64,000 nt of DNA, from assembly GCA_041743085.1 (NCBI GenBank), contig JBGTNL010000019.1:1-64000 (forward strand), written 5' to 3'. The notes under the pieces were generated by a model. The model made no database searches. It was not told where the DNA came from and saw nothing but the letters and a program-made list of their open reading frames with translations. The position numbers and the translations under genes are program-made. Below, piece by piece: positions 51,501 through 61,200 of this stretch (the first letter of the stretch is position 1; the number at the start of each line of letters is the position of its first letter). This stretch comes from JAFMPW01 sp041743085 (GTDB taxonomy: Bacteria; Bacteroidota; Bacteroidia; Flavobacteriales; Flavobacteriaceae).

Positions 51501-51655
51501 TGTTCCTGATCACGGACTATAGCGGGCTCGATCCTGAAATAAGTTCTCAGCCTGCTTCGGGTGACCTGCTTAACAATCTTCCCACTGCGGGGATTGACTA
51601 TGCCGGTTTCCCCAGACCAAGGACCATAACCATTGGCTTGAATGCAACATTTTAA
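48554..51655 (+). CDS. SusC/RagA-type TonB-dependent outer-membrane transporter
   Basis: A 1033-residue protein with a signal peptide, an N-terminal carboxypeptidase-like domain (VSGTVSDPNGPLPGASVVVKG), the TonB-box-like LDEVVIIGYGT, a plug domain with NPLFVVDGVPL and DASATAIYGSRGANGVVIITTK, then a large barrel ending GFPRPRTITIGLNATF. This is the SusC family that imports oligosaccharides with SusD. The substrate could be maltodextrin (left neighbours) or a xylose-containing sugar (right neighbours). SusD follows after ten bases. A LacI-type operator precedes it. Confidence 0.93.
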   Translation: MKITLLRSLILLGAFLCFAMVEAQDVSGTVSDPNGPLPGASVVVKGTTNGAQTDFDGNYTLSNVDSNATLVFSYIGYATQEIAVNGQTTVNVTLQEDAQALDEVVIIGYGTTTVKDATGAVSAVNSEDFNGGVISSPEQLIQGKTAGVQITQTSGEPGAGIEFRIRGTNSVRSNNNPLFVVDGVPLAGDDTQANGQNVGLGSSPSKNPLNFLNPADIESISVLKDASATAIYGSRGANGVVIITTKSGRAGTGVFEFASSLSISTPADEYDLLNRQEFLAGVAQITGNPQAASDQDFGANTNWQDVVTRTAVSQNQNLSWSTNYGKGNVRATFGYGKQFGVVEESSLERITGRLNWTHRFLDDKLTLNLQTTLSRVNDEAPPISGSAGFNGDLLGAAYSANPTWPTSINFNPGGGLLSPSNLLAVYQSTGFTDRFLGNFSAEYAFIPELKGKVTVGYDNSKSTLFTGISKDVIGLSNGAPGNGRGSVNDINVENRLLEGTLNYNKEFGNSSLDALVGYSFQDFHRDGRNVQGFGYSTGELNQMASDLEDAANAIERTISGRYQQYGIGTNQSQIFVNRLFPAPVTDMIAPVSIPVQSIFTDTFDTTDELQSFFGRINYSLADKYLFTATIRADGSSRFGPENQYGYFPSGAFAWKIAEEDFMGDGISTLKLRLGGGITGNQEGLGYGNFVRRERYGGSNIQNGGEITISGTGPQSFVNPALKWEETLSYGVGLDFGFGNDRLTGSIDVYRKETKDLLLRIPAAQPSPQPFFFQNLDATVLNEGIEFAIAYDIAQSEDFNMDASFNIAYNFNELQDFAGQIPAGTIRGQGLSLAFAQILAGGRPLFSYFLRDFQGFDANGQPIGDLQMFVDEDALPDYNAGFSLNASYKNFDFSAYFAGQFGFSVYNNTRNAFFTAGSIANGRNVTPDVLTSGESGAAAAEVSTRFLEKGDFVRFQNATLGYNWPLSGEGAIKSLRLSVTGQNLFLITDYSGLDPEISSQPASGDLLNNLPTAGIDYAGFPRPRTITIGLNATF

Positions 51656-51665
51656 AAAAAATATC

Positions 51666-53222
51666 ATGAAAAGAAAACAATTTAGATCTTATTTCTTACT
51701 GGCGTTGGCCGCCTTATTTGTACTCTCCTGTACGAACCTGGAGCTAGAACAAACAGATTCCATTATTGATGAATCTACTTCGGGCGGTGGCTTTAACGGT
51801 GTCGAAGATCCTGCAACCTCTTTGGATAATATCTTTAACGGATTGAACAGGTTGGGTGACCAGGCCAATTTCTTTGCCTTACAGGAAGTGGCTACGGATG
51901 AACAACTGGTCCCTACAAGGGGTACCGACTGGGGCGATAACGGCATCTGGAGAACACTTCACAACCATACCTGGGATCCCGGGCATGCCTATATCCTGAA
52001 TACCTGGAATGACTGGAACCAGACCATTTTTCTCGCTTCGGAGCTAATTGATTCCAGGAGTAATGCTTCAGCAGAACAAGTTGCACAGGCAAGTTTTGTA
52101 CGCGCTTTTGCCATGTGGGTGATCATGGATATGTTTGGGCAGGTGCCATTCCGCGAGCCTGATGAAGGACCTGAAATAGATCCGGTTATATTGACCAGAA
52201 GCGAAGCCCTTGCCTTTGTGTTGGCTGATCTTGACGTCGCAATTGCAGGCCTGCCAACTATATCGGCCGGTGATATCGCCAATCTTAACAGGGGAACAAA
52301 GTCTGCCGGGCGTTTCTTAAAGGCAAGAGTACTTCTAAATTCCGGGGTTTATAACGGAACAGGTACTCCGGACAGCTTAAGCGAGGTTGTATCGCTGGTT
52401 GACGCTATAGCCGCTGATGGGTTCGCTTTAGAATCCGGATATTTTGATATCTTTAAGCAGGATGCGGATAATGAAACCATTTTTTGGCTACCAACAGGTG
52501 TAGGCAACCGTATCTGGAACGGAATGCACTACAATCAAAATGCCCCTGATAATGAAGGGGGAGGCTGGAACGGCTTTAGCACCCTTGCCGAATTTTATGA
52601 CCTCTTTGAAGGAGACCCAAATAACAACACTGTTGGCAGTGGCCAGGAAGAGCGAAGAGGTTTTGTGCCCGATGCCAGTAATGCAGGCCCGGACAACGTT
52701 GGAATCGGTTATGGCTTCCTTATCGGACAACAGTACGATACCGATGGTTCCAAACTTAAGACCAGGCCAGGCCCGGATCTTATACTTACCCGTGAATTTC
52801 CGGGGTTGGTTGGAAACGGGGAAGCAACCGGTATACGGGTAATTAAATACCATCCGGTAAATGGATCGTTTACAAGTCATGAAATCATCTTTAGGTATGC
52901 AGACGCCCATTTGATGAAAGCGGAGGCCATTCTTCGTGGCGCCAGTGGCGGCGATGCCACGGCACTTGTAAACGAACTTCGGGTCCTCAGGGGGGCAACT
53001 CCTCTTGGTACGGTATCCGAAAGCGATGTACTGGATGAAAGAGGAAGGGAGTTATATGTGGAGGCTATCCGAAGGACAGATATGGTGCGGTTTGGACAAT
53101 TTACCAGGGATTGGGAATTTAAAAACCCGGAATCCGTTGGCGATGCCGACAAAAATTTATATCCCATTCCAACTAATGCCCTGCTCTCTAACCCTAATCT
53201 GGTGCAGAATCCCGGGTATTAA
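51666..53222 (+). CDS. SusD/RagB-type starch-binding lipoprotein
   Basis: The start is the ATG at 51666 (MKRKQFRSYFLLALAALFVLSC), giving a 518-residue lipoprotein with lipobox VLSC. It shows the SusD helical framework: ASFVRAFAMWVIMDMFGQVPF, KSAGRFLKARVLLNSG and FRYADAHLMKAEAILRG, with C-terminal DERGRELYVEAIRRTDMVRFGQF and YPIPTNALLSNPNLVQNPGY. It sits on the SusC barrel and captures glycans. No SusE/SusF-like gene follows; a strong terminator does. Confidence 0.93.
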   Translation: MKRKQFRSYFLLALAALFVLSCTNLELEQTDSIIDESTSGGGFNGVEDPATSLDNIFNGLNRLGDQANFFALQEVATDEQLVPTRGTDWGDNGIWRTLHNHTWDPGHAYILNTWNDWNQTIFLASELIDSRSNASAEQVAQASFVRAFAMWVIMDMFGQVPFREPDEGPEIDPVILTRSEALAFVLADLDVAIAGLPTISAGDIANLNRGTKSAGRFLKARVLLNSGVYNGTGTPDSLSEVVSLVDAIAADGFALESGYFDIFKQDADNETIFWLPTGVGNRIWNGMHYNQNAPDNEGGGWNGFSTLAEFYDLFEGDPNNNTVGSGQEERRGFVPDASNAGPDNVGIGYGFLIGQQYDTDGSKLKTRPGPDLILTREFPGLVGNGEATGIRVIKYHPVNGSFTSHEIIFRYADAHLMKAEAILRGASGGDATALVNELRVLRGATPLGTVSESDVLDERGRELYVEAIRRTDMVRFGQFTRDWEFKNPESVGDADKNLYPIPTNALLSNPNLVQNPGY

Positions 53223-53241
53223 GAATTAATTTTAAGTGTTT

Positions 53242-53275
53242 AAAAAAGCCCTGAAATTTTCGTCAGGGCTTTTTT
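53242..53275 (+). terminator. rho-independent terminator after susD
   Basis: AAAAAAGCCCTGA and TCAGGGCTTTTTT form a perfect stem with an 8-base loop, with A and T runs on both sides. It closes the susCD unit and separates it from xylulokinase. Confidence 0.9.
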
Positions 53276-53343
53276 ATTTACACAATTTGTCCCCTAACCC
53301 TAAAAGCAATATCTTAAACGCAATTTAATTTCCATACTTGTTC

Positions 53344-54828
53344 ATGTATACTATAGGTTATGATATTGGCAGTTCGTCTATTAAGGCGGCCCTGGTTAAG
53401 ACCTCCACAGGTGAGTGCGTTGCGGTTGTCACTGAGCCAAAAACCGAGATGGAGATGACAGCCGTAAAAAATGGCTGGGCAGAACAGCATCCGGACAGCT
53501 GGTGGGCCCAGGTCTGCACCGCCACTAAATCACTATTAAAAGAAAATAAAATTCAACCGGAAGCGGTAACCGGCATTGGAATATCCTACCAAATGCACGG
53601 CCTTGTACTGGTCGATAAAACTGGACAGCCCATAAGAGATGCCATAATTTGGTGTGATAGTCGTGCAGTGGCAATAGGACAACAGGCCTTTGATGAATTA
53701 GGCCATGATAAGTGCGCCGAACACCTGCTCAACTCACCGGCCAATTTTACGGCATCCAAACTAAAATGGGTAAAGGAAAACGAGCCTGATAATTACGGCG
53801 GTATTCATAAATTTATGCTTCCCGGTGACTATATCGCTTTCAGGTTAAGTGGGGTAATAAATACCACCGTCTCAGGCCTTTCGGAAGGAATTTTCTGGGA
53901 TTTCAAAAAAAATGATATCGCATATTGGTTATTGGACCATTATGGGCTGGACAGGGAACATATTCCGGAAATTAAGGAAACATTTTCGCTACAGGGAACT
54001 GTTTCAGAAAAAGGGGCAAAGGAATGCGGATTGGCAGTTGGCACACCTATTCTGTACCGGGCGGGTGACCAACCCAATAACGCCTTATCCCTCAATGTTT
54101 TTAAACCAGGGGAAGTAGCGGCCACAGGGGGAACTTCGGGCGTAGTTTATGCTGTCACCGATAGCCCTTCTGTAAAGGAGAGCTCCCGTGTAAACAATTT
54201 TGCGCATGTAAATTATATCCTAAAGGAACCCCGCATTGGTAAATTACTGTGTATCAACGGTGCAGGAATCCAGTACCGCTGGTTGCTAAATAATTTGAGT
54301 GTTTCAGGCTATGAAGAAATGAACGCCCTGGCCGCGAACATCCCTATCGGGTCAGACGGTGTTATTATGCTTCCATTTGGCAATGGAGCGGAACGAATGT
54401 TAAATAACAAAGATCTGGGAACCCGGGTTTCCAATCTAAATTTAAATAACCACACCAAGGCACATCTTTGCAGGGCCGCGCTGGAGGGTATTGCTTTTTC
54501 CTTTGTTTATGGCATGGAGATCATGAAATCCGATGGTATTGAGGTAAATGTAATTCGTGCCGGGAATGATAATTTGTTCCGGTCCGCTATCTTCTCAAAG
54601 TCCATTGCTACATTAATTGGGTACGAAATAGAAATTTATAATACCACCGGGGCAATAGGAGCTGCACGGGCCTGCCAATTGCACAAGGGAGATTTTGGGG
54701 CTTTTGGGGAACAGATCATAAATAATGATTATGTTATGAGTTATAAACCTGCTCCCGAAAAAGAGGCCTACCAGGCAGCGTATAAGGCATGGAAAATGGA
54801 ATTGGAGGTATTGTTAGATAATAAATGA
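53344..54828 (+). CDS. xylB: xylulokinase-type FGGY kinase
   Basis: The start is the ATG at 53344 (MYTIGYDIGSSSIKAALVKT); a TTG two codons earlier is also in frame. The 494-residue protein has the phosphate loop YDIGSSSIKAAL, the GISYQMHGLVLVDKTG sugar-binding stretch characteristic of xylulokinases, AGDQPNNALSLNVFKPGEVAATGGTSGVV, and the C-terminal FGGY motif VIRAGNDNLFRSAIFSKSIA. It phosphorylates D-xylulose made by xylose isomerase, whose gene follows. The 134-base gap to xylA carries a dispersed inverted repeat. Confidence 0.88.
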   Translation: MYTIGYDIGSSSIKAALVKTSTGECVAVVTEPKTEMEMTAVKNGWAEQHPDSWWAQVCTATKSLLKENKIQPEAVTGIGISYQMHGLVLVDKTGQPIRDAIIWCDSRAVAIGQQAFDELGHDKCAEHLLNSPANFTASKLKWVKENEPDNYGGIHKFMLPGDYIAFRLSGVINTTVSGLSEGIFWDFKKNDIAYWLLDHYGLDREHIPEIKETFSLQGTVSEKGAKECGLAVGTPILYRAGDQPNNALSLNVFKPGEVAATGGTSGVVYAVTDSPSVKESSRVNNFAHVNYILKEPRIGKLLCINGAGIQYRWLLNNLSVSGYEEMNALAANIPIGSDGVIMLPFGNGAERMLNNKDLGTRVSNLNLNNHTKAHLCRAALEGIAFSFVYGMEIMKSDGIEVNVIRAGNDNLFRSAIFSKSIATLIGYEIEIYNTTGAIGAARACQLHKGDFGAFGEQIINNDYVMSYKPAPEKEAYQAAYKAWKMELEVLLDNK

Positions 54829-54844
54829 AAAAGTAGATTACAAC

Positions 54845-54924
54845 CGTCATTGCGAGACACGAAGCAATCTGTTGAGGATTATATAAAAGTTGAACAAATT
54901 GCCGCACTTTCGCTCGCAATGACG
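54845..54924. repeat. dispersed inverted-repeat element of the GTCATTGCGAG type
   Basis: CGTCATTGCGAG and CTCGCAATGACG are 12-base perfect inverted ends, 80 bases apart overall. The left end continues ACACGAAGCAATCT. Elements with CGTCATTGCGAG-GCACGAAGCAATC sequence are, as I remember, common in many bacterial genomes as palindromic or MITE-like repeats. It fills the xylB-xylA spacer. Confidence 0.7.
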
Positions 54925-54962
54925 AATTAAAATAAGAACACATTAACCTAATAACTTAGATT

Positions 54963-56288
54963 ATGGCACTAATAGGAAACAAGGAATATTATAAAGGAAT
55001 TGGTGAAATAAAATTCGAAGGCAAGGACTCCGATAACCCTCTGGCCTTTAAATACTACAATCCGGAACAGAAAGTGGCCGGAAAAACGATGCGGAAACAT
55101 TTTAAGTTTGCGGTAGCTTACTGGCACACTTTCTGTGGGCAAGGAGCCGATCCCTTCGGCCCTGGAACACAAAATTTTCCATGGGACCAACCAAAAGATG
55201 CCGTGGAAGCGGCTAAGGAAAAAGCCGATGCGGCTTTTGAGTTTATCACTAAACTTGGGTTTGATTATTTCTGTTTTCATGATTTTGACCTGATCCGGGA
55301 AGCGGATAGCTTTTCCGCTTCCGAAAAAAGATTAGTGACTATTGTAGATTACATAAAAGAAAAGAAAGTTGCCTCCGGAGTAAAGTTGTTATGGGGAACG
55401 GCCAACTGTTTTTCCAATCCCAGATATATGAATGGCGCTGCCACCAATCCGGATTTTAAGGTACTTGCCCGCGCCGGGGGCCAGATTAAACTGGCGCTGA
55501 ACGCCACCATGGAACTGGACGGTGAAAATTACGTGTTTTGGGGCGGTCGTGAAGGTTATATGTCTTTACTGAATACCGATATTAAAAGGGAGTTGGATCA
55601 CATGGGCCGTTTTCTTGGTCTTGCCAGGGATTATGCCCGTGGACAGGGGTTTAAAGGTAATTTCTTTATTGAACCCAAACCCATGGAACCCATGAAACAT
55701 CAGTACGATTTCGATGCCGCTACTGTTGTAGGATTTCTACATCATTACGGGCTTCAGGATGATTTTAAATTGAATTTAGAGTTTAACCATGCTACCCTTG
55801 CCAGCCATACCATGCAGCACGAAATGGAGATCGCTGCTGCACACGGGATGTTGGGAAGTTTGGATGCCAATAGAGGTGACTACCAGAACGGATGGGATAC
55901 GGACCAATTTCCAAATAACATCAATGAAGTGACTGAGGCGATGCTCACCTTTTTAAAAGCAGGCGGATTGCAGGGGGGTGGTATCAATTTCGATGCAAAA
56001 CTGCGACGAAATTCAACCGATTTGGAAGACGTCTTTCATGCCCATATTGGTGGGGCCGATGTCTTTGCCAGGGCTTTGCTTATAGCGGAGAAGATCATTT
56101 CTTCCTCCCCCTATGATTCGCTCCGTAAAAAGAGATACAGCTCCTTCGATTCCGGAAAAGGCAGCGATTTTGAAAACGGGAAGTTAGACTTGAATGATCT
56201 TTACGAAATAGCAAAAGAGAATGGGGAACTGGAACTTCAGAGCGGGAAGCAGGAGTTGTTTGAGAATATTGTCAATCAATACATCTAA
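54963..56288 (+). CDS. xylA: xylose isomerase
   Basis: A 441-residue enzyme of the longer class-II type. It shows FCFHDFDLIREADS (the catalytic His near residue 102), LLWGTANCFSNPRYMNGAATNP, the metal-binding FIEPKPMEPMKHQYDFD, LEFNHATLASHTM and DANRGDYQNGWDTDQFP. It converts D-xylose to D-xylulose in the cytoplasm. With xylB it forms a full pentose entry. A bidirectional terminator lies between it and the converging symporter gene. Confidence 0.95.
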   Translation: MALIGNKEYYKGIGEIKFEGKDSDNPLAFKYYNPEQKVAGKTMRKHFKFAVAYWHTFCGQGADPFGPGTQNFPWDQPKDAVEAAKEKADAAFEFITKLGFDYFCFHDFDLIREADSFSASEKRLVTIVDYIKEKKVASGVKLLWGTANCFSNPRYMNGAATNPDFKVLARAGGQIKLALNATMELDGENYVFWGGREGYMSLLNTDIKRELDHMGRFLGLARDYARGQGFKGNFFIEPKPMEPMKHQYDFDAATVVGFLHHYGLQDDFKLNLEFNHATLASHTMQHEMEIAAAHGMLGSLDANRGDYQNGWDTDQFPNNINEVTEAMLTFLKAGGLQGGGINFDAKLRRNSTDLEDVFHAHIGGADVFARALLIAEKIISSSPYDSLRKKRYSSFDSGKGSDFENGKLDLNDLYEIAKENGELELQSGKQELFENIVNQYI

Positions 56289-56291
56289 TTG

Positions 56292-56340
56292 AGACCCGTC
56301 AGGTTTCAGCTGCCAAAAAAGGCAGAGGCCAGACGGGTCT
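56292..56340. terminator. bidirectional hairpin between xylA and the symporter gene
   Basis: AGACCCGTC and GACGGGTCT form a perfect 9-base outer stem. An inner hairpin CTGCC-AAAAAA-GGCAG lies within it. It sits four bases after the xylA stop and 19 before the converging symporter stop, so it can end both transcripts, though T-runs are weak. Confidence 0.65.
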
Positions 56341-56358
56341 TGTCTCTTTTCCGATATC

Positions 56359-58011
56359 CTATTTTGCAAAATAAATGTAGATGCAGACTACGATCAGTAC
56401 TACGGCTGTCCCAACCTGCTTTACATATTTAAAAGGGGTGATCTCCACCTGTTTGGTATATTCCTGAACATAAGGAGTTGCCCTTGGATAAAACTTACCG
56501 ATCAGCAACATAATTCCTGCGTTCAGCACAAATAAAATAGCCATAACATGCAAATAGTGTGGATAGGCATCGGCTTGGATAATCGCCAATTCGGAAGCAT
56601 CCGTTACACCCCTCGCGCCTGCTTCCCCGAGTGCTTTGCCTATGAAAGTAGGTTGCATCCAAAACTGACTTATTATATAGAGTACCGAACCAGAGATAAT
56701 TCCAATCTTGGCCGCAATTGCAGGCACCCTTTTGGTTAAATAACCTACCACAATAATTGTTAAAATTGGAATACTATATATCCCGTTAACTTCCTGAAGA
56801 TAGGCAAATAAGCTTCCTGCGTCCTTAATAAGAGGGGCAATAAACATGGCTGCCAGGGCTAAACAAACCCCGAATATTTTTCCATATTTCACCACCGTTC
56901 GTTCCGGGGCGCCTTTGTTGATGTGTTGTTTGTATATATCTATTCCAAACAAGGTAACCGAGCTGTTGAGCACGCTATTGAAGGAACTTAATATGGCCCC
57001 AAAAAGCACTGCGGCAAAAAAACCGACAAGATAATTGGGCAATACCGCTCGAACCAGTTCCGGGTAAGCAAGGTCGCTCGAAGCCAGGCCGCCGTCAAAA
57101 TAATGATAGGCGATCATTCCGGGTAGCACTAAAATCAAAGGTCCCAAAATCTTTAAAAAAGAGGCCAACAACAATCCTTTCTGACCCTCGGCCAAATTTT
57201 TTGCTCCCAAAGCACGCTGAATGATCTGCTGATTGGTGCCCCAGTAAAAAAGTTGTACCAACATCATCCCGGTGAATATCGTAGAAAATGGCACCTCTTG
57301 CCCGGGTTCCCCTGTTGAATCAAATCGTTCCGGGTGGGTAGAAATCAGTGCTTCCAACCCGTCCATAACGCTTCCGTCACCTATTGCCATTAATCCGAAA
57401 ACAGGTATCAGGATCCCCCCAATGATAAGACCGACAGCATTGATACTATCAGAAACCGCCACAGCTTTCAAACCTCCGAAAACCGCATAGATAGAACCTA
57501 CGATACCGATCCCCCAGATACAGATGACAAGTGCAGAATCTTCCGAAACCCCCAGAAGTTCGGGAACATTGAACATACCGCTAATGGCGACAGATCCCGA
57601 ATACAGTATAACAGGTAAAAGTACGACCACATAACCGGTAAGAAACAGGCCCGAGGTGATGGTTTTTGTAGTTACATCAAACCGTTCAGCTAAAAACTGA
57701 GGAATGGTCGTTAACCCGCTTTTTAAATACCTCGGCAGTAAAAATACTGCGGTAACGACCATTGCAATGGCTGCCAGGGTCTCCCACGCCATAACCGACA
57801 AACCATCCGTGTAAGCGCTGCCATTGAGCCCTACGATCTGTTCTGTGGAAAGATTGGTTAATAGAAGTGACCCTGCAATGACGCCCGCTGTAAGACTTCT
57901 TCCGGCAAGAAAATAACCGTCCGAAGAATTCTCATCGGTTTTTCTTGTGGCGATATAGGCAATTATGGCAACCATTAGGGTAAAGCCTACAAAAGATAAT
58001 ATCCCTATCAT
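56359..58011 (-). CDS. sodium/solute symporter (SSS family), probable sugar transporter
   Basis: A 550-residue inner-membrane protein with about 13-14 helices. It has GYFLAGRSLTAGVIAGSLLLTNLSTEQIVGLNGSAY, which matches the SSS sodium-binding first helices, FYWGTNQQIIQRALGAKNLAEGQKG (the conserved NQ region) and FNSVLNSSVTLFGIDIY. The SGLT-like type with NQQIIQRALGA is usual for sugar symporters. Convergent with xylA, so xylose is the natural guess. It may alternatively carry the maltose arm, which lacks an inner-membrane transporter here. Confidence 0.85.
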   Translation of the reverse strand: MIGILSFVGFTLMVAIIAYIATRKTDENSSDGYFLAGRSLTAGVIAGSLLLTNLSTEQIVGLNGSAYTDGLSVMAWETLAAIAMVVTAVFLLPRYLKSGLTTIPQFLAERFDVTTKTITSGLFLTGYVVVLLPVILYSGSVAISGMFNVPELLGVSEDSALVICIWGIGIVGSIYAVFGGLKAVAVSDSINAVGLIIGGILIPVFGLMAIGDGSVMDGLEALISTHPERFDSTGEPGQEVPFSTIFTGMMLVQLFYWGTNQQIIQRALGAKNLAEGQKGLLLASFLKILGPLILVLPGMIAYHYFDGGLASSDLAYPELVRAVLPNYLVGFFAAVLFGAILSSFNSVLNSSVTLFGIDIYKQHINKGAPERTVVKYGKIFGVCLALAAMFIAPLIKDAGSLFAYLQEVNGIYSIPILTIIVVGYLTKRVPAIAAKIGIISGSVLYIISQFWMQPTFIGKALGEAGARGVTDASELAIIQADAYPHYLHVMAILFVLNAGIMLLIGKFYPRATPYVQEYTKQVEITPFKYVKQVGTAVVLIVVCIYIYFAK

Positions 58012-58214
58012 TTCTGTTTAATTGGTTTGATTATGTCCCTAAATATATTGGATTATTCCCAAAAACAAGCTCCAATCCCCAAATAATACCAAAATCAAAT
58101 TCACCATTCGTCCATACTGCTTAAATTGGGATCGGCCATTAAGAAATATTAACCTTTTGAACCTTCCGCATTGCGCAAAGATTCTATATATTGTGAGGCG
58201 ATCCTTAACGGAAA

Positions 58215-61200
58215 ATGAAAAAGATCATCGGACTCGGCTTATTATTGGTTATCCCTTTTTTTTCTTGCTCTAAAAAAGAAGAAAAACGTTTTTCAAAGTT
58301 ATCTTCCAAGACAACCGGAATTACTTTTATAAATGAACTCAAGGATACTCCCTCATTAAACATCCTTACATATCTGTATTACTACAATGGTGCAGGGGTT
58401 GCCGCGGCCGATTTTAACAACGATGGACTAGTTGACCTCTATTTTACCTCCAATCAGAATGCTGACCGTCTATATATTAACCGGGGTGATTTTAAATTTG
58501 AAGAGGTAACAGCGGCTGCAGGAATTGATAATAGTGATAACTGGACGACAGGGGTTACCCATGTGGATATTAACGGAGACGGTTTACTGGACATTTATGT
58601 CTGTAGGGTGGGGAATTACCAAAGCCTTAGTGGTAAAAATCTGCTTTACTTAAACCAGGGTATCAACGACGAAGGCATACCGTTTTTCCGGGAAGAAGCC
58701 TCCAAATTCGGTCTTGATTTTTCAGGTTTCTCTACTCAGACAGCGTTTCTGGACTACGATTTGGACGGTGATCTTGATATGTATCTCATGAATCATTCCG
58801 TACACCCTAACAGATCCTATGGCAGGGGTAGTTTGCGAAAAGTCATAGATTCGCTCTCCGGTGACCGTTTATACCGAAATGATAATGGGAAATTTACAAA
58901 TGTTTCTTCCCAGGCGGGAATTTTTCAGGGCAAAATAGGATATGGACTCGGGCTGGGGGTAAGCGACCTCAATGCAGACGGCTATCCCGATATCTATGTT
59001 GGAAATGATTTTTTTGAAAACGATTACCTTTATTTAAATAACAAAAACGGGACATTCAGGGAAATTATCTCTTCCGATGAAACAAAACTGGGTCATACCA
59101 CACATTATTCCATGGGCAATGACCTGGCAGATATTAATAACGACGGGCTTTCGGACATCATCTCGCTCGACATGCTCCCAGAAGATTTGCAAACCTACAA
59201 AACTTCGGGGCTGGAATATCCATACCCGGCCTATCAACAATATTTAAATAATGGTTATGCTCCGCAGTTCATGCAAAATACCTTGCACCTTAATCTGGGC
59301 AATGAGAATTTCAGTGAAGTGGGAAATTTGGCCGGCATTTCGGCGACAGAATGGTCCTGGGGGGCACTTTTAGCAGATTACGACAATGACGGGCTTAAGG
59401 ATCTCTTCGTTTCCAACGGTATCAAAGGGGCTACCAACGATATGGATTTCATCAATTTTATCGCCAATGATAACATTCAGCAAAGAATAGGGAAAGGTAT
59501 GTCCGCAGAGGACATGGCATTTATAAGTGAACTCCCCGAAAAAAAAGTTCCTAACTATTTCTTTAAGAACAATGGGGGTTTTTCCTTTTCAAATGTAACG
59601 AATGGCTGGTATAGAAAGGAAAATTCATTTAGCAATGGCTGCACCTATGCGGATCTTGATAATGACGGAGATCTCGACATTGTGGTAAACAACGTAAATG
59701 AAGAGGCGTTTGTTCTGAAAAACGCTTCAGATAAAATGAGCAGGGAAAACAATTATCTCGAAATAAGTTTTAAAGGGAGTGCCGGCAATACCTTCGGAAT
59801 AGGCGCTCAGGTAATGGCCTATACCCCAAAAAATGTGATACGACAGGAAAACTTTGTCTCCCGTGGATATCTTTCTTCCGTACCGAACGTAGTACACCTT
59901 GGAGTTGGAAAAATTTCCATATTGGATTCCGTACAGATTATTTGGCCTAACGGGAAGCATCAGACCCTAAAGTCCGTACCTGTGAATCAAAAGCTGGAAG
60001 TTCTTGAAAAGACGGCCAAGGGCGATTTTTTTGCCTCCCCGCATTCACAACAGCATTCTTATTTTACGCAGGTAGATTCGCTGATCGGCTTTGAACACCG
60101 GGACGGCACTAGTATAGATTTTAGCAGGGATCCATTGATCCCTTATGCAAATACCAATAACGGCCCTGACATTTCCGTTGCCGATGTGAATAATGATGGT
60201 CTGGAAGACCTATTTATCGGGGGAGCAAAAGGGCAGGCCTCCGCTCTTTTTTTACAGGACGATTCGGGCAACTTTAACAAAATGCAGGAAAATCTCTTTG
60301 AGGCAGATGCCATGAGCGAGGATGTTTCACAGGTCTTTTTTCATGCCAACAGGGATAATTTCCCTGATCTGCTAGTGGTAAGCGGAGGTAATGAATATAC
60401 CTCTGGGCCACAATTGAGGCCGAGGCTATATTTGAATTTTCACGGAACATTTGCATTAGACACCACGCAATTCGCCAATGTAGCGGCGAACGCGTCGAAG
60501 GTAGCGGCTGTTGATTTTGACAATGACGGGGATATGGATATAACAATTACCTCAGATCAAATTCCGCATAAATTCGGCTACAGCCCCGAGCAATTTATTT
60601 TCCGTAATGATGGCCTTGGCCATTTTAATAATGTTACATCCGAACTGGCAGAAGAATTCAGGATTTTAGGCAATGTAAAGGATTTTATATGGGCTGATCT
60701 GGATGGCAATGGATTTAAGGATCTTATGGCAGTAGGCGAATGGATGCCCGTTTCTGTTTTTTTAAACAATGGTAACCAACTGCAGCTACAGAAGAACACT
60801 GGCCTGTCCGGTACAAATGGCTGGTGGAGCGCCGTGGTAAGTGCAGATTTCGATAAGGACGGGGATACCGATCTTGTAGTTGGTAATTGGGGCCTTAACA
60901 GTAAACTGAAGGCCTCAAAAGAAAGGCCCATTACCTTATACAGTTATGATTTTGATAATAATGGCTCCGTAGAATCCGTGGTGACCTATTACAACGGGGA
61001 TACGGAAACTACCTTTGCATCCAAGGATGAATTGGTAAAACAAATGCCGTTTCTGAATAAAAAATTCCTGTCCTACAGGGACTTTGCCAACGCCTCGGTC
61101 AAAAGCCTATTCTCCAGGGATAAGCTGAAGAAATCGTTCAAGAAAAAGGTGTTCGAATTAAGAAGCCTGTATCTGGAAAACGATGGAACCGGTAATTTCA

